NCBI GenBank assembly: GCA_900543815.1
Contig: UQST01000030.1
Location: 1 to 32,035 of the forward strand
DNA: 32,035 bases
Source: an uncultured Prevotellaceae bacterium
GTDB taxonomy: Bacteria; Bacteroidota; Bacteroidia; Bacteroidales; Bacteroidaceae
Direction of reading: 5' to 3'
How positions within the stretch are numbered: the stretch's first letter is position 1; the number at the start of each line of letters is the position of its first letter. Of the stretch, positions 1-5,334 are shown in pieces. A program made the position numbers and the translations under genes. The notes below the pieces were generated by a model. The model was not told where the DNA came from. It made no database searches and was given only the letters and a program-made list of their open reading frames with translations.

Positions 1-546
1 CCTGGACTTTGGGCTTTGAAGGATTGCCGGGAAAAGGTTCTTGAAAAGTTTAAGATAAATGAAGGAAACAAAGAAAGTGAGGAGCAGTTCAGTCATGGAT
101 ACTATCAAGGTTTGCTGGTTGAAATTGGGAAATTTAGGAAAAGAATGACTTATATTCCATCTCAAGATAAAAACAGAATGTTTCTTGATAAGCACTTAGG
201 TGAAGTTGCTGATACCTATACGTTGCCTCTATTCACTTATGACAGTTTGTTGAGAAAGGCAAGAACTGTTGATGTAATATGGTTTAATGAGCGTCAAATG
301 CCTTCTGATTTTTATGAAGTAGAGCATACTACAGACATTAAGAACTCATTATCCAAATTTTACGAATTACAAGACTTTTTCTCTAAATTCTATATCGTCG
401 CAAACATCTGTCGCAAGGAAGAATTCAACGATAAAATCAGCGTTTCTATGTATAACGGCATAAAGTCTCGTGTGCAGTTTTTAGATTATGAGCGGGTGGT
501 CGCTATGCATGCAAACTTAAAAAGTATCAATAATAATAATTGGTAA
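1..546 (+). CDS. Partial protein, possible PD-(D/E)XK nuclease of a restriction system
   Basis: The reading frame is open to the left edge, so the start lies outside the window and the TTG at 16 need not be the real start. About 181 residues are visible. In the middle lies the block VDVIWF followed about 12 residues later by FYEVEHTTDI. An Asp, then a Glu-Val-Glu strand, then a helix is the layout of the PD-(D/E)XK nuclease core, and similar D..W / EVE.TT blocks occur in restriction-endonuclease-like proteins. The expected Lys is not obvious. Base composition is clearly AT-rich compared with genes after position 1300. A methyltransferase fragment follows about 220 bp downstream, which fits a decayed restriction-modification locus. 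The family call is inference; the coding status is well supported. Confidence 0.55.
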   Translation, partial: PGLWALKDCREKVLEKFKINEGNKESEEQFSHGYYQGLLVEIGKFRKRMTYIPSQDKNRMFLDKHLGEVADTYTLPLFTYDSLLRKARTVDVIWFNERQMPSDFYEVEHTTDIKNSLSKFYELQDFFSKFYIVANICRKEEFNDKISVSMYNGIKSRVQFLDYERVVAMHANLKSINNNNW

Positions 547-557
547 ATTAATTGTCT

Positions 558-767
558 ATGAATGAATATGTTTTCTATACAACAGAAGGAGTGACATTAC
601 CTCCTAAAGAAGACAAAGTTGTTGATAATTGTCAAATCCTGGGATTCGTAAAAGCCAAGAATATTTCCGAGGCAAAGGATTTATTGCTGGAAGATAATCC
701 ATGGATTGTTGAAACTGGTTTTTCCATTAGCGAGATTCTGGTAAGACAAGTATTGACGAACAAATAA
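558..767 (+). CDS. Small hypothetical protein, 69 aa
   Basis: A short AT-rich gene beginning 11 bp after the preceding stop, so probably co-transcribed with it. A TTG two codons upstream (552) is possible, but ATG at 558 starts the natural-looking sequence MNEYVFYTTEG. The protein is soluble with no signal peptide or membrane segment. It contains a PPKED turn and an AKDLLLEDNPWI stretch, suggesting a compact alpha/beta fold. I do not recognise a named family, although short proteins opening with this kind of YVFYTTEG..PPKED sequence seem familiar from Bacteroidales accessory regions. Its stop is followed immediately by the methyltransferase remnant. No function can be given. Confidence 0.6.
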   Translation: MNEYVFYTTEGVTLPPKEDKVVDNCQILGFVKAKNISEAKDLLLEDNPWIVETGFSISEILVRQVLTNK

Positions 768-999
768 AAGGTTCATCCGACAAATGCGTAGCTGCGAACC
801 TTCTCGGAAGACGTTATCTGGGGTTGGAGACAGAAGACGTTTTTCTTGCTATGAGCAAGGCCAGAAGATAGGAATTGGAAAGTTCTGCCATTCGCAACGG
901 CTACCTTGAAAGATTAGCCAAAGCCAGGATTATTCTTCCTACAGACAACTTCGTCGTGGCGGATGACTCCGATTCGTACTACGGTGTGCCTTGGTATAG
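768..999 (+). pseudogene. C-terminal remnant of a site-specific DNA methyltransferase
   Basis: Directly after the stop at 767, the frame starting at 770 reads GSSDKCVAANLLGRRYLGLE and then TEDVFLAMSKARR. This resembles the region of N6-adenine/N4-cytosine methyltransferases around the SAM-binding motif (typically GSGTTCVAA..LGRRYIGIE). No catalytic DPPY-type motif or upstream part is present, so most of the gene is missing. A TAG at 869-871 interrupts the frame, after which ELESSAIRNGYLERLAKARII continues in the same frame as expected for the family's C-terminal helix. The frame then runs into unrelated sequence near 960-1000. Together with the nuclease-like gene upstream, this suggests a collapsed restriction-modification system. 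It is non-functional as it stands. Confidence 0.6.
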
Positions 1000-1176
1000 A
1001 AGGACGAACTCAGCCGCGTGCCCATACAGATCACCTGCTATGACCGCAACGGAAAGGTGGTGAAGCACGTCACCTCCGACGACAAGGGCGACGTGGAGAA
1101 CCCCGACGGCAATCCCGACGGCGGCGGCGACAACCCCAGCGGTGGCGGCGGCAACGGCGACGAATCCATGACTTAA
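1000..1176 (+). pseudogene. 3' fragment of a gene with a Gly/Asn/Asp-rich tail
   Basis: The frame opens after a TAG at 997-999 and lacks any plausible start. It encodes a short strand-like stretch (RVPIQITCYDRNGKVVKHVT) followed by a low-complexity tail built of Asn-Pro-Asp-Gly and Gly-Gly-Gly-Asp units, ending DESMT. GC content jumps sharply relative to the preceding 800 bp. Similar Gly/Asp/Asn-rich tails occur at the C-terminus of Bacteroidales HU-like (DUF4469-type) DNA-binding proteins, but too little is left to prove that origin. The join with the methyltransferase fragment looks like a recombination scar. A clean hairpin lies downstream and could be the original terminator. Confidence 0.45.
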
Positions 1177-1204
1177 CAGTCAGCCCCCCCTCTCCCAGTA
1201 GTTT

Positions 1205-1240
1205 CCTCCCCCTGCCCCCTCTCAGAAGGGTAGGGGGAGG
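1205..1240. terminator. G/C-rich hairpin between convergent genes
   Basis: The arms 1205-1217 and 1228-1240 (CCTCCCCCTGCCC / GGGTAGGGGGAGG) pair over 13 positions with one G-T wobble and a 10-nt loop. It is followed on the plus strand by ATTGTATATT, a weak T-rich run. It lies between the plus-strand tail fragment ending at 1176 and the minus-strand gene ending at 1299, so it may terminate either transcript. Confidence 0.5.
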
Positions 1241-1282
1241 ATTGTATATTACAAAACGCAAGGGATGCCAAGTTAGGGTGCA

Positions 1283-1306
1283 AAATCTGATACCGGTATC
1301 ACATTT
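1283..1306 (-). terminator. 14-bp palindrome over the stop codon, possible terminator
   Basis: TGATACCGGTATCA (1288-1301) is a perfect palindrome. Beyond one mismatch on each side, AAAAT pairs with ATTTT, giving a long interrupted dyad. The TGA stop of the minus-strand gene (1299-1301) lies inside it. On the minus strand it is followed by GATTTTGC, a short T-run. A terminator is the simplest reading; a protein-binding site is possible. Confidence 0.35.
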
Positions 1307-1706
1307 TACCCCGTAAAAGACTGTTCCACCAGAAACGGGGCAGGGCTACATTAGGCAGGTTGACAGCCTTGGCAAACAACGGGGCAATCTCGGCATCACG
1401 AAAACCTGCGATACCACAACCGATGCGCGTCACAAGGAAACGGGTGTCGGGATGCTCCTTGGCATACTCGAGAAACTCATCCACGTAGGGCTTGATGGTT
1501 TCCACTCCTCCCTGCATGGTGGGGATGGCATAACACCGGCCGGTGGGACCGACACCTACTCCCCATTCTGCACCAAACTTGTCCATAGCCGTGCGTGCTG
1601 CGCCGCCGCCATGATACCCCTGCAGATTGCTTCCGAAAACGAATACCTCGGAACTTGAGAGTTCTGTGATCCTGTTTGGTGTCACCAAAAAATCTCTTGT
1701 TTTCAT
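1299..1706 (-). CDS. A1S_2505-like protein, 135 aa
   Basis: The start chosen is the ATG at 1704-1706 (MKTRDFLVTP). Longer versions run into the Nudix gene and add a Gln-rich out-of-family stretch. The core reads EVFVFGSNLQGYHGGGAART, then GVGVGPTGRCYAIPT, then RFLVTRIGCGIAGFRD. This succession of FVFGSN..G.HG.GAA, YAIPT and IGCG.AG..  blocks is the signature of the family named after Acinetobacter A1S_2505, found in phages and bacteria and of unproven biochemistry. The Gly-rich loop after a beta strand is reminiscent of macro-domain ADP-ribose pockets, but that is an analogy only. The gene starts 14 bp after the Nudix gene stop and is probably co-transcribed with it. Confidence 0.7.
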   Translation of the reverse strand: MKTRDFLVTPNRITELSSSEVFVFGSNLQGYHGGGAARTAMDKFGAEWGVGVGPTGRCYAIPTMQGGVETIKPYVDEFLEYAKEHPDTRFLVTRIGCGIAGFRDAEIAPLFAKAVNLPNVALPRFWWNSLLRGKM

Positions 1707-1720
1707 GCGCTTGCTTGTTG

Positions 1721-2413
1721 TTAGAATTCCAATCTGAAACCTTTCTGCTTGAGTTCGTTGTACTTGTCTCTGTTGAAGCAGAAGAGGTTGGCCTTGCGCT
1801 TGGGTGTCGGCCAAACCGTCTCATCCTGTTGTGTGAGGATGTCGAGGTGCAGCATCTTCTTGGTGAAGTTGCGACGGTCAAAATGAACGCCCAGAATGGC
1901 CTCGTAGAGCATCTGGAGTTCCTTGAGCGTGAATTTCTGGGGCAGCAGTTCGAATCCGACAGGCTGGAAATGTATGCGTTCGCGCAGCTTGTCCAAGGCC
2001 ATGCGCAGGATGTGGTCGTGGTCGAATGCCAGCTGGGGTATTTCGTCCATACTGAACCATTCTGCCTGGGCTGCATCATCGCCCCCTTTTACTTCGGCTA
2101 TCTTCACCAGCGCGAAGAAGGCGATGGAGAGGACACGCTCGCGAGGGTCGCGATGGGGGTCGCTGAAGCAATGGAACTGTTCTATATAATAAGGTGACAG
2201 GTCCGTCTCTTCCTTCAATTCCCGCAAAGCCCCTTGCTCCGCCGTTTCGTCCATTCTGAGGAAACCACCCGGGAAAGCCCACATACCTTTATATGGTTCT
2301 CCTCCTCGCTCAACGAGCAGCACCTTCAGCTTCACCCCATCGAAACCGAAGATGACACAATCGGTGGCAACAGCCGGATGCGGGTACCGGTAACTATACA
2401 TCTGTTCTTCCAT
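1721..2413 (-). CDS. Nudix domain protein with C-terminal winged helix (NrtR/AraR-like)
   Basis: This is a 230-residue protein. The Nudix fold spans about residues 13-140, with the Nudix box at 50-72 (G50, E56, R64-E65-L66, E68-E69). The usual Gly near the end of the box is Asp71. Residues 150-225 (FELLPQKFTLKELQMLYEAI and onward) match the winged-helix domain of the COG1051-type Nudix regulators. In that group NrtR senses ADP-ribose-like ligands and controls NAD genes, and Bacteroides AraR controls arabinose genes. The near-intact box leaves hydrolase activity possible. It is first in a two-gene unit with the A1S_2505-like gene and has a strong upstream promoter. Which genes it regulates cannot be read from this window. 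Confidence 0.8.
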   Translation of the reverse strand: MEEQMYSYRYPHPAVATDCVIFGFDGVKLKVLLVERGGEPYKGMWAFPGGFLRMDETAEQGALRELKEETDLSPYYIEQFHCFSDPHRDPRERVLSIAFFALVKIAEVKGGDDAAQAEWFSMDEIPQLAFDHDHILRMALDKLRERIHFQPVGFELLPQKFTLKELQMLYEAILGVHFDRRNFTKKMLHLDILTQQDETVWPTPKRKANLFCFNRDKYNELKQKGFRLEF

Positions 2414-2454
2414 GATGATGATGTCTTTTTATGCCTTGCGTATTGTTTACACTG

Positions 2455-2486
2455 CAAAGGTAGGCGTTCTGCTTCAATTGGCCAAA
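2455..2486 (-). promoter_or_regulatory. Bacteroidota-type promoter for the Nudix gene
   Basis: On the minus strand, the -7 element TACCTTTG (2455-2462) is preceded by a -33 element TTTG (2483-2486) with a 20-bp spacer, matching the Bacteroidota consensus TTTG-N19-21-TAnnTTTG. The leader to the start codon at 2413 is about 35 nt. Confidence 0.7.
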
Positions 2487-2599
2487 TATTATCGAGTGAA
2501 ATTTACGCAAGAAATCTTCTCTTGGTTGTTCCCTGCCTGTTTCATGATGCCTTTCGGGAAATATTCTTTAGAAATACAGGCTTGTTGGGATAAAAGCGG

Positions 2600-2607
2600 T
2601 AATTTTG
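2600..2607 (+). promoter_or_regulatory. Promoter -7 element for the CPBP protease gene
   Basis: TAATTTTG (2600-2607) matches TAnnTTTG and lies about 73 bp ahead of the ATG at 2680. The -33 element is poor. Its position argues against the GTG at 2605 as the start, because that codon would overlap the promoter element. Confidence 0.45.
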
Positions 2608-2679
2608 TGGTTGTGCATATGCCGTCTGTGGGGGGTATGTATAGTAAAGCGGTTAAGAAAACAGGATATAGACAGTATT

Positions 2680-3534
2680 ATGAAGTATGTGGACTTTCAT
2701 CGGCAGCCCTCTTCCCAGGCGATGCCTATATGGAAATGGAGTGTGGAACTTGTACTTGGCTTCCTTCTCTTCGTGGTTCTCTATGGATGCGGAGGTGTGG
2801 ATGCGCTTATCCCATGGCCATATGCCAAGATTGGGGTGTGTCTGCTCTCTTCCGTGGGGATGCTGGTCCTGTTTCTGTCCTGGACCAGACTATTCGAGAA
2901 GCGATGGCGTTGGGAGTGTGTTTCCAGGAAGGATATCCGATTGCTGCCGCAAGGCTTCTTGTTGGGAGCTTCCCTCTTTGTGATAGTAACGGCGGTCTTG
3001 GCATTGGCTCGTTGCTATGAAGCTTCCTTCCATTCTCCCAGATGGCTTTCCATCATATACTGGTTATTCTACTTCCTGTATGTGGCTTGTTCGGAGGAAC
3101 TTATCTTCAGGGGAATCCTGTTCAGAATGATAGACGAGCGGTTCGGCCTGTGGTGGGCTCTGGCTGTCTCGGCTCTCCTGTTTGGCTTCGCCCATTTCTT
3201 CCAGCCCAATGCAACTGTATGGAGCTCCGTAGCTATAGCCATAGAGGCAGGTGTCCTGTTGGGTGTGGCCTTCAAGTATTCCGGTTCTCTGTGGCTTCCC
3301 ATCGGAATCCATTGGGCCTGGAATTTCACCCAGGGAAATGTATTTGGCTTCAGCGTCTCGGGCTCGGCAAAGACAGCAAGTGTATTCGACCCTACGGTCT
3401 GTGGTCCGGAACTGATTACCGGCGGAGCTTTCGGCCCTGAAGCATCAGTCATAACCGTCGTTCTCTGTTCCCTGCTGGCGCTGTTCATGCTTGTCCGACC
3501 GGGAGGAAAACGCAACAGCCCAGCCGCCCGGTAG
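2680..3534 (+). CDS. CPBP-family intramembrane metalloprotease
   Basis: A 284-residue polytopic membrane protein starting at ATG 2680. The diagnostic motifs of the CPBP (Abi/Rce1) family are present: SEELIFRG with Glu139, Glu140 and Arg144; FGFAHFFQP with His172; and HWAWNFTQG with His211 and Asn215. These residues form the zinc or catalytic site inside the membrane. About seven to eight hydrophobic helices can be drawn (near residues 20-38, 45-68, 92-110, 120-137, 155-175, 180-198, 203-218, 255-273). Substrates are unknown; relatives cleave prenylated or peptide substrates or support bacteriocin immunity. It is a single gene between the divergent Nudix unit and hipBA. No clear terminator is visible between its stop and the hipBA promoter. 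Confidence 0.85.
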   Translation: MKYVDFHRQPSSQAMPIWKWSVELVLGFLLFVVLYGCGGVDALIPWPYAKIGVCLLSSVGMLVLFLSWTRLFEKRWRWECVSRKDIRLLPQGFLLGASLFVIVTAVLALARCYEASFHSPRWLSIIYWLFYFLYVACSEELIFRGILFRMIDERFGLWWALAVSALLFGFAHFFQPNATVWSSVAIAIEAGVLLGVAFKYSGSLWLPIGIHWAWNFTQGNVFGFSVSGSAKTASVFDPTVCGPELITGGAFGPEASVITVVLCSLLALFMLVRPGGKRNSPAAR

Positions 3535-3604
3535 CGCTTCTGCGGGCATGACGGAAGCCGACAGAAGAGGCTCCTGCATCAGAAGAATGTTGGCCTAATA
3601 TTTC

Positions 3605-3666
3605 CCTCAACCTATCATATAATATATAAAAAGTCGTACATTTGCATATTATATGATAGGTTGAGG
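3605..3666 (+). promoter_or_regulatory. hipBA promoter embedded in a 21-bp perfect inverted repeat
   Basis: Two perfect 21-bp arms (3605-3625 and 3646-3666, outer sequence CCTCAACCTATCATA and its complement) flank a 20-bp spacer. The -7 element TACATTTG (3637-3644) sits in the spacer, so transcription should begin in or next to the right arm, about 25-30 nt before the hipB ATG. Each arm is itself nearly palindromic around TATCATATAATA. The layout is that of an operator pair for the HipB dimer, giving autorepression by blocking the promoter from both sides. The RNA start would contain only the right arm, so an mRNA hairpin of both arms is unlikely from this promoter. Confidence 0.75.
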
Positions 3667-3678
3667 CTGTTTTAGAGT

Positions 3679-3999
3679 ATGGCAAAGAACACGATGGGGA
3701 CCAAGTTGCCCCGGAAATTGGAGCAGAAGATGCAGATAGTGGGAGAGCAGATAAGACTGGCTCGCCTGCGTAGGAACCTGAGTGTAGCCCAGGTGGCGGA
3801 GCGTGCTACATGCTCTCCGCTTACGGTGGCTCGTATTGAAAAGGGGACACCTACGGTAGCCATTGGCATATATCTGCGGGTACTCTACGCCTTGCAATTG
3901 GACGAGGATATCCTTTGGCTGGCCAAGGAGGATAAGTTGGGCAAGGCGTTGCAGGATTTGAATATGAAAGCCCGCGAACGTGCTTCGAAGAAAGAGTAG
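3679..3999 (+). CDS. hipB: HipB-like antitoxin, XRE-family regulator
   Basis: A 106-residue protein with a single helix-turn-helix of the XRE/Cro type at about residues 22-76. It reads IRLARLRRNLSVAQVAERA, then CSPLTVARIEKGTPTVAIG, with a typical IEKG turn after the recognition helix. The C-terminal 30 residues are charged (ending RERASKKE) and could contact the toxin or DNA. It lies 3 bp upstream of hipA. The promoter and 21-bp inverted repeat just ahead are the likely binding site. In hipBA systems HipB neutralises the HipA kinase and represses the operon. Assignment as hipB rests on this pairing. Confidence 0.85.
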   Translation: MAKNTMGTKLPRKLEQKMQIVGEQIRLARLRRNLSVAQVAERATCSPLTVARIEKGTPTVAIGIYLRVLYALQLDEDILWLAKEDKLGKALQDLNMKARERASKKE

Positions 4000-4002
4000 G
4001 TT

Positions 4003-5262
4003 ATGAGGAAACTGTATGTATATGCTGATTTTGATTGGCTCAAAGAGATAGAGTTTGTAGGGGAGTTGGGCTATGAATCACTCCGTGGGTCGGACAGCTA
4101 TTGCTTTACTTATGATAAGGAATGGCTGAAGAGACATGCCGACCTGATTCTCAGCGATGACCTGAACAACTATCCAGGCCAGCAGCATACGTTGCCGGGA
4201 AAGGATATTTTCGGCTGTTTCTCTGACGCGTTGCCCGACCGCTGGGGACGAACCCTGCTGTTGCGTCGGGAACAGATAATGGCTTCGGAGGAAGGACGTC
4301 CGGTGAGGAGGTTGTCTTCTTTTGATTTCCTGACAGGAATAGATGATGCCTCTCGTATGGGAGGTTTCCGCTTCAAGGAAGAGCCGTCGGGAGAGTTTAT
4401 CAACGTTCGAGAATCGTTGAAGATTCCGCCTTTGACAGATATCAGGGAATTGGTGGCTGCCAGTAAGGAATTCGAAAAGAGTGAGGAGGCCAATATCCTT
4501 CCCGACAGGAAATGGCTCAAACAATTGGTGCAACCGGGGTCGTCGCTTGGTGGTGCAAGACCAAAGGCCAGCGTGACAGATGCTACCAAAGCCCTTTATG
4601 TGGCAAAGTTTCCTTCGCGCAAGGATGATTATGATGTAGGGCTCTGGGAGCACCTGGTGCATCTGTTGGCAGCAGAGGCCGGTATATGTACCGCCTTGAC
4701 AAAACTGATCTCCACAGGAGAAGGGCATCACACGCTGCTGTCCCGTCGTTTTGACCGCACGCAGGAGGGCAGGCGCATTCACTTCGCTTCAGCCATGACG
4801 TTACTGGGATTGACAGATGGAGACGATGCTGCCACGGGCTATGGATATCTGGATATTGTTGATTTCATCTTGAGGGGTTGTACTGATGTTGATGCCAACT
4901 TGCGGGAGTTGTACCGAAGGGTAGCCTACAGCATCTGCATCGGCAATAGCGACGACCACTTCCGTAATCACGGTTTCCTGCTGACGCCTAAGGGTTGGAC
5001 GCTCTCTCCTGCCTATGATATGAATCCCACTCTGAATGACCATCAGAGCCTTTTGATATCCACTTCTTCCAACAAGTCCGACCTCGGTATCTTATTGGAT
5101 GCCTGTGAGGACTACATGTTGGACGCTCACGAAGCACGCCGGATAATCACCGAGGTGGTGAATGTAACAAGAGGATGGCGCAGATTGGCTGTGAGATTAG
5201 GTGCGTCCAAGAGGGAAATGGATATGTTTGGCGGAGTATTTGAAAGAGAATGGAAGTATTAG
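4003..5262 (+). CDS. hipA: HipA-like serine/threonine kinase toxin
   Basis: A 419-residue protein of the HipA family, full length (E. coli HipA is about 440). The N-terminal domain occupies roughly residues 1-110. The flexible phosphate-binding loop GSSLGGARPKAS is at 179-190, with the ATP-binding Lys202 in YVAKFP. The catalytic motif GNSDDHFRN is at 314-322 (Asp317 as the putative base, Asn322 for metal), and the metal-binding Asp339 is in SPAYDMNP. HipA kinases phosphorylate glutamyl-tRNA synthetase or other tRNA synthetases and stop translation; the target here is unknown. No motif is missing, so the kinase is probably active and held by HipB. A bidirectional terminator follows its stop codon. 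Confidence 0.9.
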   Translation: MRKLYVYADFDWLKEIEFVGELGYESLRGSDSYCFTYDKEWLKRHADLILSDDLNNYPGQQHTLPGKDIFGCFSDALPDRWGRTLLLRREQIMASEEGRPVRRLSSFDFLTGIDDASRMGGFRFKEEPSGEFINVRESLKIPPLTDIRELVAASKEFEKSEEANILPDRKWLKQLVQPGSSLGGARPKASVTDATKALYVAKFPSRKDDYDVGLWEHLVHLLAAEAGICTALTKLISTGEGHHTLLSRRFDRTQEGRRIHFASAMTLLGLTDGDDAATGYGYLDIVDFILRGCTDVDANLRELYRRVAYSICIGNSDDHFRNHGFLLTPKGWTLSPAYDMNPTLNDHQSLLISTSSNKSDLGILLDACEDYMLDAHEARRIITEVVNVTRGWRRLAVRLGASKREMDMFGGVFEREWKY

Positions 5263-5270
5263 GAAAATGC

Positions 5271-5310
5271 CAAGTCCCCCAAAGCCGGATGAAAAGCCTT
5301 GGGGGACTTG
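5271..5310. terminator. Bidirectional terminator between hipA and uvrD
   Basis: The 12-bp perfect arms CAAGTCCCCCAA (5271-5282) and TTGGGGGACTTG (5299-5310) enclose a 16-nt loop. It lies 8 bp after the hipA stop and 24 bp after the minus-strand uvrD stop. On the minus strand the hairpin is followed by GCATTTTCC, a short T-run. Confidence 0.75.
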
Positions 5311-5334
5311 ATGTTACTGTCGGGGTGTAGCACC

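Noticed and set aside
2412..3020. 202-codon plus-strand frame overlapping the start of the CPBP gene
   Set aside because: It runs in another frame through the promoter and first half of a well-supported protease gene and shows no family features.
3537..3567. Terminator after the CPBP gene (CTTCTG / CAGAAG)
   Set aside because: Only six base pairs with a long loop and no T-run; too weak to annotate.
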